NCBI GenBank assembly: GCA_902615915.1
Contig: CACMQQ010000004.1
Span: 1 to 64,000, forward strand
Origin: an uncultured Fidelibacterota bacterium
Lineage (GTDB): Bacteria > Fidelibacterota > Marinisomatia > Marinisomatales > TCS55
Direction of reading: 5' to 3'
DNA length: 64,000 nucleotides
The translations under genes and the position numbers were made by a program. The notes below the pieces were generated by a model. That model worked only from the letters and a program-made list of their open reading frames with translations. It did not search any database and was not told the DNA's origin. Below are positions 37,866-47,054 of the stretch, piece after piece (position 1 is the first letter of the stretch; every line of letters begins with the position of its first letter).

Positions 37866-38855
37866 TTGAATACTACAATTACTGCAACGGCTAAGTATAT
37901 CCCTGAAAAAATCCTTTCTAACTTTGATTTAGAAAAAATTGTTGATACGACTGATGATTGGATAAAATCTCGAACAGGCATAACTAAAAGGCATATAGTT
38001 CAAGAAAGTGAAGCCACTTCAGATATGTGTGCAAATATTGCAAAAAAACTATTAGAAAGCTCAGGCAAAACGCCTGAAGAAATTGATATTATAATAATAG
38101 CCACTAGCACTCCTGACCATTTTGTTGTTTCTACAGCCGCGATAGTCCAAGACAAAATAGGGGCAATAAATGCATGGGGTTATGATCTAACAGCTGCATG
38201 CACGGGATTTATTTTTGCTTTAGAAACAGGTGCAAGACTAATTGAGTCTGGGAAATACAAGAATGCAATCATCATCGGAGCTGATACGATGAGCTCTATC
38301 ATTGATTATAAAGATAGAAATACCTGTGTAATTTTTGGTGATGGTGGCGGTGGTGTTTTAATTGAACAAACAGATGATGATTATGGTATTGTTGATTCCA
38401 TTCTTAAAACTGATGGCAGTGGAAATCAATTTTTAACTGTGCCAGCTGGAGGGAGCAGAAAGCCCGCATCAGAAACTACAGTTAAACAAAGATTGCATTA
38501 TGTTTATCAGGATGGCAAAACGGTTTTTAAATATGCAGTTAATAGGATGAGCGAAGTAAGTAAGGAAATAATTGAAAAAAATAAACTTTCCTCACATGAT
38601 ATAAAGCTGTTTATACCACATCAAGCCAACCAAAGAATTATAGATGCAACTGCAAGAAAATGTGGACTAGATCTAGATCAAGTTTTTGTCAATATTGATA
38701 AATATGGAAATACTACTGCTGGAACCATACCAATTGCAATTGATGAAGCCAATAAAATGAATTTGCTTAAAAGTGGAGAGCTTCTTCTTTTGGCGGCATT
38801 TGGTGGAGGCTTTACTTGGGGTAGCATGTTAATAAGATGGAATAAAATGCTTTGA
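37866..38855 (+). CDS. fabH: Beta-ketoacyl-ACP synthase III
   Basis: 329 residues. FabH condenses acetyl-CoA with malonyl-ACP to start fatty-acid synthesis. Motifs are DDWIKSRTGITKRH, the active-site cysteine in LTAACTGFIFALE, the histidine in FIPHQANQRII, and the asparagine in YGNTTAGTIPIA. The start codon is TTG, 18 bases after rpmF, since no ATG is suitably placed. The next gene overlaps its stop codon. Confidence 0.96.
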   Translation: MNTTITATAKYIPEKILSNFDLEKIVDTTDDWIKSRTGITKRHIVQESEATSDMCANIAKKLLESSGKTPEEIDIIIIATSTPDHFVVSTAAIVQDKIGAINAWGYDLTAACTGFIFALETGARLIESGKYKNAIIIGADTMSSIIDYKDRNTCVIFGDGGGGVLIEQTDDDYGIVDSILKTDGSGNQFLTVPAGGSRKPASETTVKQRLHYVYQDGKTVFKYAVNRMSEVSKEIIEKNKLSSHDIKLFIPHQANQRIIDATARKCGLDLDQVFVNIDKYGNTTAGTIPIAIDEANKMNLLKSGELLLLAAFGGGFTWGSMLIRWNKML

Positions 38856-39772
38856 AAACTGCCTTTATATTTCCTGGACAAGCATCGCAAAAAGTAGGCA
38901 TGGGTGAAGATCTATACCTTTCAAATTCAAATGTTAGAAAAAGCTTTGAAGTTGCAAATGATATTATGGGTTTTGACTTTAAAAAAATCATTTTCAATGG
39001 TCCTGCCGAAGTATTAAAGAAAACAATTTACACCCAGCCTGCTATTTATTTGATCAGCGTTACAATAGCCAAGATATTAATCAAAAAAGGGGTCAAACCA
39101 CAATGTGCTGCTGGACATAGTTTGGGTGAATATTCTGCTCTCACAATAGCTAATTCTTTTGATTTTGAATCAGGCTTTGAATTAGTTAAGCTGAGATCTG
39201 AAGCAATGCAATCAGCATGCGAAGAAAAAGATGGAACTATGGCTGCTGTTTTGGGGTTGGATGATGCGCTCGTTGAAAAAATTTGTAATGACTGGGATTC
39301 TGGAATTGTTGTTGCCGCGAATTTTAATTGTAAAGGCCAGGTAGTTATTTCTGGAGAATCAAATTCAATAAATGAGATATCTCAAAAGCTAAAAGAAGCT
39401 GGCGCCAAAAAGATATTGGAGATCAACGTAGGTGGAGCTTTTCATTCACCGTTAATGACCTCTGCAAAAGACAAATTAAAGAAAAAATTGAACCAGACCG
39501 CTTTAAATGATTCAAGTATACCTGTTTATTCAAATTTTACTTCAAAAGCCGTGACAAATAAAGATGATATCCTTGACTCACTAATAAATCAGATAGATAG
39601 CCCTGTTTATTGGCATCAATCAATTACAAACATTAAATCTGATGGTTTTGATAATTTTATTGAGGTTGGCCCTGGAAAAGTTCTCCAAACATTATGCAAA
39701 AGAATTGATTCTACATTATCAATTTCAGGCGTAGAATCAAATCATCAAATTAATGAATTAACAAATGTTTAG
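38852..39772 (+). CDS. fabD: Malonyl-CoA:ACP transacylase
   Basis: 306 residues. FabD loads malonate on ACP. It starts with TAFIFPGQASQKVGMGEDLY and has the serine nucleophile in AAGHSLGEYSAL and the histidine in GGAFHSPLM. The start is TTG, overlapping the fabH stop as TTGA. Its own end overlaps the fabG start by eight bases. Confidence 0.96.
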   Translation: MKTAFIFPGQASQKVGMGEDLYLSNSNVRKSFEVANDIMGFDFKKIIFNGPAEVLKKTIYTQPAIYLISVTIAKILIKKGVKPQCAAGHSLGEYSALTIANSFDFESGFELVKLRSEAMQSACEEKDGTMAAVLGLDDALVEKICNDWDSGIVVAANFNCKGQVVISGESNSINEISQKLKEAGAKKILEINVGGAFHSPLMTSAKDKLKKKLNQTALNDSSIPVYSNFTSKAVTNKDDILDSLINQIDSPVYWHQSITNIKSDGFDNFIEVGPGKVLQTLCKRIDSTLSISGVESNHQINELTNV

Positions 39773-40511
39773 TCTTAAAAATAAAGTTGCTATTGTTACT
39801 GGAGCATCGCAAGGTATAGGTAAAGAAATATCTTTATCATTAGCCAAAAATGGTGCCAACGTAATTTGTATAAGTAGGAACGAAAAAGCCTTAAAATCTG
39901 TTATTAGGAATATAAAAAAATTTAAAGGTGAAGGCTCATACGCTATATGTGATGTTACCAATACAAAAAATGTACAAAAAATCGTTGAAGAAATAATCTT
40001 GAATCACTCAAAGATAGATATATTAGTTAATAATGCAGGAATAACAAAAGATTCATTATTATTACGGATGTCAGAACAAAATTGGGATTCTGTCATAAAT
40101 ACAAATTTAAAAGGTTCATTTAACTTTATTAAAACAGTGTCGAAATATATGATTAAATCAAAAAGCGGTAAGATAATCAATATTTCCTCAATTGTAGGGT
40201 TAATGGGTAACGCTGGTCAAACAAATTATGCTGCATCTAAAGCAGGATTGATTGGATTGACAAAATCTGCTGCAAAGGAACTTGCAGTGAGAAATATCCA
40301 AGTTAATTGCCTAGCTCCTGGATATATTTCAACCGAGATGACTGATAAATTATCCGAGGATGCAAAAAAAAACTTATTAAAGCAAATTCCATTAAATAGA
40401 ATTGGTAGTCCTAGCGATATTTCAAATGCTGTATTATTTTTGTGCGCAAATGAAACATCATATATAACTGGCCAAACCATTACTATTGATGGAGGAATGG
40501 TAATGAATTAA
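39765..40511 (+). CDS. fabG: 3-oxoacyl-ACP reductase
   Basis: 248 residues, a short-chain dehydrogenase with [18 protein letters not shown] (NADP loop), [14 protein letters not shown], the catalytic serine (NISSIVG) and YAASKAG (YxxxK), and a C-terminal [15 protein letters not shown]. It reduces 3-ketoacyl-ACP. Its context between fabD and acpP makes FabG certain among SDR enzymes. Confidence 0.96.
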   Translation: MFSLKNKVAIVTGASQGIGKEISLSLAKNGANVICISRNEKALKSVIRNIKKFKGEGSYAICDVTNTKNVQKIVEEIILNHSKIDILVNNAGITKDSLLLRMSEQNWDSVINTNLKGSFNFIKTVSKYMIKSKSGKIINISSIVGLMGNAGQTNYAASKAGLIGLTKSAAKELAVRNIQVNCLAPGYISTEMTDKLSEDAKKNLLKQIPLNRIGSPSDISNAVLFLCANETSYITGQTITIDGGMVMN

Positions 40512-40525
40512 ACAAAGGAGATAAA

Positions 40526-40756
40526 ATGTCTACATTTGACAAAGTAAAAGAAGTGATAATAGATAAACTTGGTATTGAAGATAGTAAAATAGAATCTGGA
40601 TCATCTTTTGTTGATGATTTAGGAGCAGATTCATTAGACACAGTTGAACTTATTATGCAACTTGAAGAAGAATTTGGAATTGAAATTCCTGATGAAGATG
40701 CAGAAAAAATTACAACTGTTCAAGCAGCCGTCGATTATATCGAACAAAATAAATAA
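40526..40756 (+). CDS. acpP: Acyl carrier protein
   Basis: 76 residues, acidic. Ser36 in [15 protein letters not shown] is the phosphopantetheine site. An AAAGGAG ribosome site precedes the ATG. The stop codon is directly followed by the ATG of fabF with no gap. It carries growing acyl chains for the Fab enzymes encoded around it. Confidence 0.98.
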   Translation: MSTFDKVKEVIIDKLGIEDSKIESGSSFVDDLGADSLDTVELIMQLEEEFGIEIPDEDAEKITTVQAAVDYIEQNK

Positions 40757-42001
40757 ATGTCAAAACGAAGAGTTGTTGTAACCGGCCTTGGAGTCCTCGC
40801 CCCCAATGGAAATTCCGTTGAAGATTATTGGAATAGCATCTCAAACGGTATAAGCGGAATAAAAGAAATATCCAGTTTTGATGCTTCTGGTTTAAGTGTC
40901 AGGATCGCAGGTGAGTTAGACGGCTTCGACCCTAATGAACATTTTGATAGAAAAGAACTAAAAAAACTTGATCTTTTTACTATTTACCACATCGTATCAT
41001 CCAGAGAGGCCATTGAACAATCTGGTTTTAAAAAACATAATATTGACCATGACAGAATTGGAGTAATTATCGGATCAGGGATAGGTGGTATTCAAACACT
41101 TGAGCAGCAAGCAAAAATTTATAACGAAAGAGGACAGAGGAGAGTTTCCCCTTTTTTTGTTCCAAGAATGATAGCCAATATCGCAGCAGGAAACTTGGCA
41201 ATAGAATTTGGCCTTAAAGGTCCTAATCATACAGTAATTTCTGCTTGCGCTTCCGGTACTGATGCTATAGGATGCGCAGCGAGAACAATACAATATGGAG
41301 ATGCAGATGTAATTGTAACGGGAGGAACTGAAGCAAGCATAACTGGATTAACTATATCTGGATTTGCAAATATCAGAGCGCTATCTACACAAAATGATTA
41401 TCCTTCTAAAGCTAGCAAGCCCTTTGACAAGGATAGAGATGGATTTGTATTATCTGAGGGATCAGCAACAATCGTATTAGAAGAATTGGAACATGCAAAA
41501 AAAAGAGGGGCCAAAATCATTGCTGAATTTGCAGGTTATGGATCAACAGATGATGCTTATCATGTCACTCAACCATCAGAAGGAGGAGTAGGGGCAATAA
41601 AAGCAATGTCAAATGCACTAAAGGATTCAAACTTAAATACAAGCGATATTGACTACATTAACGCTCATGGAACTTCAACTCCATTTAATGATAAGACCGA
41701 AAGCTCAGCAATAAAAAATCTTTTTTCTGAACACTCAAAGAACTTAAAAATAAGTTCTACAAAATCAATGATTGGTCATTCATTGGGCGCAAGTGGTGCT
41801 TTAGAAGCAATTGCTTCAATATTAGCTATTCAAAACAATAAAATCCCTCCTACAATAAATTACAAAACACCTGATCCTGAGTGCGATTTAGACTATGTTC
41901 CAAATGTGTCAGTTAAGCAAAATGTAGATGCTGTAATGTCAAATTCGTTTGGATTTGGAGGGCACAATGGAGTCATAATTTTTAAAAAATGGAATGATTA
42001 A
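40757..42001 (+). CDS. fabF: Beta-ketoacyl-ACP synthase II
   Basis: 414 residues. It carries out elongating condensations. Motifs are RRVVVTGLGVLAPNGNSVED, the cysteine in VISACASGTDAIG, and the two histidines in INAHGTSTPFND and MIGHSLGASGALEAI. The start abuts the acpP stop. It is followed three bases later by rnc. Confidence 0.97.
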   Translation: MSKRRVVVTGLGVLAPNGNSVEDYWNSISNGISGIKEISSFDASGLSVRIAGELDGFDPNEHFDRKELKKLDLFTIYHIVSSREAIEQSGFKKHNIDHDRIGVIIGSGIGGIQTLEQQAKIYNERGQRRVSPFFVPRMIANIAAGNLAIEFGLKGPNHTVISACASGTDAIGCAARTIQYGDADVIVTGGTEASITGLTISGFANIRALSTQNDYPSKASKPFDKDRDGFVLSEGSATIVLEELEHAKKRGAKIIAEFAGYGSTDDAYHVTQPSEGGVGAIKAMSNALKDSNLNTSDIDYINAHGTSTPFNDKTESSAIKNLFSEHSKNLKISSTKSMIGHSLGASGALEAIASILAIQNNKIPPTINYKTPDPECDLDYVPNVSVKQNVDAVMSNSFGFGGHNGVIIFKKWND

Positions 42002-42004
42002 TAA

Positions 42005-42712
42005 TTGATTATAAAAAGATTTTTTAAAAATATATTTTATAGCTATGACAGCGAAATAGAAAAAATTATAAATTACAACTTTAAAAATAAATATTACTTA
42101 TCACAAGCTTTAACACATAAATCCATCTCCAATGACCCTGGTAAAAACTATGAAAGATTGGAATTTTTAGGAGATGCAGTAATAGACATTATAGTTAGTG
42201 AAAAACTCATGATCGAATATCCAGAGTGTGATGAAGGAATTTTAACTCAAAAAAGATCAGCATTAGTACAAAAATCATTTCTTTCCTATGTAGGAAAATT
42301 CTTAAACATCCTAAATTATATCGAAATTGAAGACAATGTTGATCTATCTCAGGAAAAAATCGCTGACAAACAATATGCAAATCTTTTTGAAGCTTTAGTT
42401 GGTGCAATTTACCTTGACAGTGGATTTGAAAATTCAAAAATGTTTGTTGCTAATACATTATGGAAAAACAGAGAAAAGGCCTGGGGTTCTATAAATTATA
42501 AAGGTCAATTAATTGAAATTTGTCACATTAAACAATTATCAAATCCAATTTTTCAAGTTTCTAATGTAACAGGGCCAGATCATCAAAAACTTTTTGAAGT
42601 TAATGTGTTGATTGACAAAAAAAGGTATCGAAGTGGTATAGGAAGTAGTAAAAAAATAGCTGAACAACAAGCAGCAGAATATGCTATTGAGAGTTTAACG
42701 ACTAATCATTAA
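42005..42712 (+). CDS. rnc: Ribonuclease III
   Basis: 235 residues. The signature ERLEFLGDAVIDIIVSEKL holds the metal-binding residues, and a second acidic motif is in YANLFEALVGAIYLDSGF. A double-stranded-RNA-binding domain fills the last 70 residues (RSGIGSSKKIAEQQAAEYA). It processes rRNA and cleaves long duplex RNA. The start is TTG. The acpP-fabF-rnc order is common. The 3' end overlaps the convergent nuclease gene by 11 bases. Confidence 0.95.
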   Translation: MIIKRFFKNIFYSYDSEIEKIINYNFKNKYYLSQALTHKSISNDPGKNYERLEFLGDAVIDIIVSEKLMIEYPECDEGILTQKRSALVQKSFLSYVGKFLNILNYIEIEDNVDLSQEKIADKQYANLFEALVGAIYLDSGFENSKMFVANTLWKNREKAWGSINYKGQLIEICHIKQLSNPIFQVSNVTGPDHQKLFEVNVLIDKKRYRSGIGSSKKIAEQQAAEYAIESLTTNH

Positions 42713-43250
42713 AAAATTTAATTTTATCTCTTAATTTAGCCGCAATTTCATAATCCTCTCTATCTATAGCTTTTTGTAATTGATTTTCAAGAGACTCTAT
42801 TTTTGTACTTTGTATTATATTTTGATCATCATCTAAAATTGCTAATTGATTATTATTAATGTTATCAAGTAAAAGTTCGTTGACAAAAATTGGACAATGC
42901 AGTTTTAACGCTAAAATAATTGCATCACTTGGTCTAGAATCAATATTCTTTTCAACTAAATTTGGAGAAACAATATTTATTGTTGAAAAGAAAATCTCAT
43001 CTTCACAACTTTTAATAGTAACATTTTTTAAACTCAAGCCCAAGCCTTGTAAAACATTTATTAGCAAGTCATGAGTTAAAGGTCTTTGAGTATCAATAGA
43101 TTCCATAGCAATTGCAATAACTTGCGCTTCATAAGAGCCTAACATTATAGGCAATCTTCTATCCCCATTTATTTCTTTTAAAACAACTGCATAGCTCTTA
43201 TTTGAACGGAAATAAGAGATTTTGCTGACAAGAAATTCTATTAACTTCAT
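42702..43250 (-). CDS. Bifunctional nuclease (DUF151) with UVR motif
   Basis: 182 residues. The DUF151 fold (about 1-135) carries LPIMLGSYEAQVIAIAMES, RPLTHDLLINVLQGLG and SRPSDAIILALKLHCPI. Homologues show DNase and RNase activity in plants and are widespread in bacteria. The last 35 residues form a UvrB/UvrC-type helical motif (LQKAIDREDYEIAAKLRDKI), which mediates protein contact. The domain pair is known. It is the last gene of a minus-strand block and overlaps the end of rnc. Confidence 0.88.
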   Translation of the reverse strand: MKLIEFLVSKISYFRSNKSYAVVLKEINGDRRLPIMLGSYEAQVIAIAMESIDTQRPLTHDLLINVLQGLGLSLKNVTIKSCEDEIFFSTINIVSPNLVEKNIDSRPSDAIILALKLHCPIFVNELLLDNINNNQLAILDDDQNIIQSTKIESLENQLQKAIDREDYEIAAKLRDKIKFFND

Positions 43251-43280
43251 ACATTAATTATAATTAAAAAAAAAATTTTA

Positions 43281-44321
43281 TCAAATACTTTCGCTTAATT
43301 TATTTTTTAATATGTCAATTTTTTTAACAGGTGTTGGATCTATTTTATGAAAAATTGCACACCAATAACTTAACCAATCTCCAAAATGAATAAATTTTAA
43401 ATTCCTTTCAATGTCTGTATCACCATTTAATTCAACAAAATGTTGATTTGCACTAAAATTTTTAATTAATAAATTGGTATGATTCATTCTGAGAATATTT
43501 CTTTTGTGATTGCCTTTATCTATTAACCAGATTATTGATATTTTTTTTAAAAGCTGGGGATTATTCTCCCACCCTACTATTTCATTATGGTTCATCTCAG
43601 GTAAAACATTAGAAAAGGCTAACATTTTTGAATTTTCATTTAATTGGCCCTTCCATCTTCTAGCTACTATTGAAGTAGTGTTGTCTTGTGTATAAATTAC
43701 TGGGAATGTTTTAAAAATGTGATGAGCTAAATTATAACTGGGATTATTTTCGTTGTCTTGTGAATATAAATCTCTTGCTTTACGTAGTTCGGGTAAAGAA
43801 TTTTTTAATTTTTCTAAAATTTCCTGGCCAATGATTCCTATTTTAATTAATAAAAATACTATCGGAACAAAAGAAAATGCCAAAGCAGCCCTTGGCTGCA
43901 ATCCTGAAGGTATTTTTATAAAATCAAGATCGTTTTTGTTTGTTAAATCTTTTAAAATTCCCCCTGTGGAGATAGAAATGATTTTGGAATTTTTAATTTT
44001 AGCATCATCAAATGAGCTCAATGTTTCTTCAGTGTTACCAGAATATGATGAGCAAATAACTAACGAATTCTCATCAACCCAGCTTGGCAAATTATAATCT
44101 CTAGAAACAGTTATTGGAATGTTGTTGCTTGAGGATAATAGAAGACGGACTACATCGCCTCCAATAGCAGAACCGCCCATGCCTGCAATAACCACTCTAT
44201 TTATGGAATTATAATTATTGTTCAATAAGATTTTTTCTCCAATTTCGAAAGCAGATTCAATATTGCTTGAAAAATCATAAATTGATTTAAACATATTGCT
44301 ATTATCTACACTATTAATCAT
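43281..44321 (-). CDS. Bifunctional phosphoglucose/phosphomannose isomerase
   Basis: 346 residues, with two SIS domains. The first has VVIAGMGGSAIGGDVVRLLL and VICSSYSGNTEETLSSF. The conserved PGI/PMI region is GLQPRAALAFSFVPIVFLL, and a C-terminal MNHNEIVGWENNP carries the family's NHNE-type motif. This family interconverts glucose-6-P or mannose-6-P with fructose-6-P. With the phosphohexomutase two genes upstream it links glycolysis to sugar-nucleotide supply. Confidence 0.88.
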   Translation of the reverse strand: MINSVDNSNMFKSIYDFSSNIESAFEIGEKILLNNNYNSINRVVIAGMGGSAIGGDVVRLLLSSSNNIPITVSRDYNLPSWVDENSLVICSSYSGNTEETLSSFDDAKIKNSKIISISTGGILKDLTNKNDLDFIKIPSGLQPRAALAFSFVPIVFLLIKIGIIGQEILEKLKNSLPELRKARDLYSQDNENNPSYNLAHHIFKTFPVIYTQDNTTSIVARRWKGQLNENSKMLAFSNVLPEMNHNEIVGWENNPQLLKKISIIWLIDKGNHKRNILRMNHTNLLIKNFSANQHFVELNGDTDIERNLKFIHFGDWLSYWCAIFHKIDPTPVKKIDILKNKLSESI

Positions 44322-44327
44322 TGTTTA

Positions 44328-45281
44328 TTAATATCTCCTGTTTAAAATATAATTTGAAAAATTACCTAAAAAATTATTTTCAAAAGAATGAGCAAATTCA
44401 ATACATCCACTTGATCTATCAATATAGTATTCAACAAGTTTTTTTATTTCATGATCTATTCCGTTTACCAAGAAAAAATCCCTATAGCTTTGTAAATCTT
44501 TTTTTTGAGAAGTAAGATCTTCCCATTTTTTTTCATTTATGCTTTTCGCTAGAATTGTCATTGCTGTTTGCTTTCCAGAGCATATATCACTTCCAAGACT
44601 TTTGCCCATTAATTTTTGATCGCCAAATATTTCTAGATAATCATCTTGAATTTGAAATGCCAAACCAAGGTTTACACCAAAAGAGTAAAGCTTAGAACGA
44701 ATGTCAATTTCCTGTTCTGTAACTATAGCCCCTAATTCAGAACATAATCCTAGCAATGAACCTGTTTTTTTTGTAATCATATCTAAATATTTATCCATTG
44801 AAATGGAGTTATCGTTTTCAAATTCTTTGTCAAGCGCTTGCCCTTCGCAAACCAATAACGATATTTCGCTTAATCTATTGTATGCATCTATGTCAAGACT
44901 GCTTATTGAGAGTTGAGCTAAAGCGAAAATTGCATCACCGGATAAAATTGCAGTTGAAATATCCCATTTTTCATGAAGTGATGGTTTGCCATGCCTAATA
45001 TCATCGCCATCCATGATATCATCATGAATTAATGTAAAGATATGTAGCAATTCAACTGCAACTGCAGCCTTCATTAAATCGTTCACATTTGACTTAAATA
45101 GCTTACCTGATAAAAAAACTAATATTGGCCTCAGTCTTTTTCCAGAATTATTTATAGAATATTTAATTGGATCATAGAGGTATTTTGGTTCGTCTTTAAT
45201 TAAAATTTTTTTTAAAGATCTATTTATTTCATCTTTTAAAAAGCTTATCTCTTTATGAAAATCATCATTATCCTTCTTCAA
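44328..45281 (-). CDS. Polyprenyl (geranylgeranyl/farnesyl-type) diphosphate synthase
   Basis: 317 residues. The first aspartate-rich motif is in LIHDDIMDGDDIRHGKPS and the second is in FQIQDDYLEIFGD. GKRLRPILVFLSG is the substrate-binding start. The product chain length cannot be set from these motifs alone. It could supply quinone or lipid side chains. The start is TTG at 45281, with a GGAG site eight bases ahead inside the end of the mutase gene, overlapping it by 14 bases. Confidence 0.88.
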   Translation of the reverse strand: MKKDNDDFHKEISFLKDEINRSLKKILIKDEPKYLYDPIKYSINNSGKRLRPILVFLSGKLFKSNVNDLMKAAVAVELLHIFTLIHDDIMDGDDIRHGKPSLHEKWDISTAILSGDAIFALAQLSISSLDIDAYNRLSEISLLVCEGQALDKEFENDNSISMDKYLDMITKKTGSLLGLCSELGAIVTEQEIDIRSKLYSFGVNLGLAFQIQDDYLEIFGDQKLMGKSLGSDICSGKQTAMTILAKSINEKKWEDLTSQKKDLQSYRDFFLVNGIDHEIKKLVEYYIDRSSGCIEFAHSFENNFLGNFSNYILNRRY

Positions 45282-46641
45282 ATTTTAATTCTCCAAACTG
45301 AAAGAGTTTATCCATTATCATATTTTTAATTTCGATCATTCTTTCTTCATTTTTAGCTTCAAACCTACATACAATTACAGGTTGAGTATTCGATGCTCTT
45401 ATTAATCCCCACCCATCTTCAAATAAAATTTTAACACCATCTATCAAATTGCATTTATATTTGCTACTAAAATGATCAATCGCTTTATTGGTTATTTTAA
45501 ATTTTTCTTCATCTGATTCAGTGTTCAATCTAATCTCAGGCGTTGAAAAGTATTTTGGAAGAGCTTCTTTTAGGTCAGATAATTTTTTATTGGACTTTGC
45601 AAGCATTTGGACAGCTCTTGCTGCAACATATATAGCATCATCATAGCCAAAATAGTCATCTGCCATAAAGATATGACCGCTCATCTCTCCACCAAATTTA
45701 CATTTTAATTCAGCCATTCTTTGTTTAATAAGTGAATGACCTGTTTTCCACATTTCAGGTTTTCCATTATGTTTCAAGATCATATCTTCTAAAACTTTTG
45801 AGCACTTGACATCAAAAATAACTTGATCGTTTGGATTAATAATTTCTGGAAGAAAAAGCGCCATTAGTTGATCTGCCCAAATGATAGAGCCCTTATTATC
45901 AACCACCCCAATGCGATCAGCATCGCCATCAAATGCGACCCCAATATCATATTTACCAGTCTTCATTTCATTTATGAGATCTACTAGATTGGCTTCAACT
46001 GTTGGATCTGGGTGGTGATTTGGAAAAGTAGGATCAATATCAGAATATAATTCAGTTAATTCAACATTTTTTAATTTTTTAAAAATTCTAGGAGCACACA
46101 ATGCTCCTGCTGCGTTTCCACAATCCATCACAATTTTTATTGGTTTTTCAATATTAATTTTACTCAATATCAAATCTTCGTAATCATTAATAGTCTTTCT
46201 ATACGGAGCTTCCGTTCCAGTGCCAAAATCAAAATCCTGATTTTGTATTATATGTTTTATATCTTGGATTGTTTTGCCAAAAACAGATTTTTTATTTCTA
46301 GACATTTTAAAACCATTAAACTCAGGTGGATTATGACTTCCTGTTATTTGAACAGCTCCAGCAACCTCCAAATTATACATTGAGAAATAATTTAATGGTG
46401 TTGGTAATAGACCAAGCTCAATGACATCAACACCTGTCGAGAGAACACCGGTTTTAAATTGATCTTTTAGAATTGGAGTTGAATCTCTGATATCCCCACT
46501 CAATGCTATTTCCATACCACCGGCTCTTTTTATATAGGTGCCAAACCCTTTACCCAGGTTAATTACAACTTCTTCAGGAAAGTCCTCAGATACTTTTCCC
46601 CTGATATCATATTCGCGAAAAATAAATTCGTTTAAGTTCAT
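45268..46641 (-). CDS. Phosphomannomutase/phosphoglucomutase
   Basis: 457 residues from ATG 46641; a TTG six bases earlier is possible. It belongs to the alpha-D-phosphohexomutase family (AlgC/ManB). The start FIFREYDIRGKVSEDFP, the phosphoserine loop QITGSHNPPEFNGFKM, the metal loop FDGDADRIGVVD, the sugar-binding GGEMSGHIF, and the phosphate-binding RASNTQPVIVCRFEA are all present. It makes mannose-1-P or glucose-1-P for surface polysaccharide and lipopolysaccharide precursors. Confidence 0.94.
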   Translation of the reverse strand: MNLNEFIFREYDIRGKVSEDFPEEVVINLGKGFGTYIKRAGGMEIALSGDIRDSTPILKDQFKTGVLSTGVDVIELGLLPTPLNYFSMYNLEVAGAVQITGSHNPPEFNGFKMSRNKKSVFGKTIQDIKHIIQNQDFDFGTGTEAPYRKTINDYEDLILSKINIEKPIKIVMDCGNAAGALCAPRIFKKLKNVELTELYSDIDPTFPNHHPDPTVEANLVDLINEMKTGKYDIGVAFDGDADRIGVVDNKGSIIWADQLMALFLPEIINPNDQVIFDVKCSKVLEDMILKHNGKPEMWKTGHSLIKQRMAELKCKFGGEMSGHIFMADDYFGYDDAIYVAARAVQMLAKSNKKLSDLKEALPKYFSTPEIRLNTESDEEKFKITNKAIDHFSSKYKCNLIDGVKILFEDGWGLIRASNTQPVIVCRFEAKNEERMIEIKNMIMDKLFQFGELKFEEG

Positions 46642-46712
46642 TATCAATTTTTGTTAATTATATACACAATGAAAATAATTAGAATGTATATAATGAACTA
46701 ACTAAAATACTT

Positions 46713-47054
46713 TTAATAGTCTGGTTTTTTTCTTAAAAATTTCTTCTCAGATCTTATTTTTTTATTTTTGAGTCTTTCCGATACTGATTTAATCGAAGGC
46801 TTTGTGGCTAGTCTTGGAGGTTTTATAAAATTAATTTCATTTAATTTTTTTCTCAAAAGATAAAGTGCAAATTTTTTATTCAAATATTGGCTTCTATTTT
46901 TTTCACTACGAACTTGTAATCCTGTTGGGATATGTTTTATCTGGACTGCAGTTTCAACTTTGTTTACATGCTGTCCACCTTTTCCAGAAGATCTAGATGT
47001 CTTAATCTCACATTGATCTAATAACTTTTCATCATCTTTAGGAATATCAATCAT
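46713..47054 (-). CDS. Small GGQ release-factor-like protein (RF-1 domain)
   Basis: 113 residues: a lone RF-1 catalytic domain with RSSGKGGQHVNKVETAVQI and RSEKNRSQYLNKKFALYLLR. A very basic tail follows (KSVSERLKNKKIRSEKKFLR). There is no codon-recognition domain. This plan matches ArfB/Pth4-type ribosome rescue hydrolases, in which the basic tail enters the empty mRNA channel. A role as a post-translational peptidyl-tRNA hydrolase is likely, but ArfB proper is longer. The ATG overlaps the murQ stop (ATGA). Confidence 0.82.
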   Translation of the reverse strand: MIDIPKDDEKLLDQCEIKTSRSSGKGGQHVNKVETAVQIKHIPTGLQVRSEKNRSQYLNKKFALYLLRKKLNEINFIKPPRLATKPSIKSVSERLKNKKIRSEKKFLRKKPDY

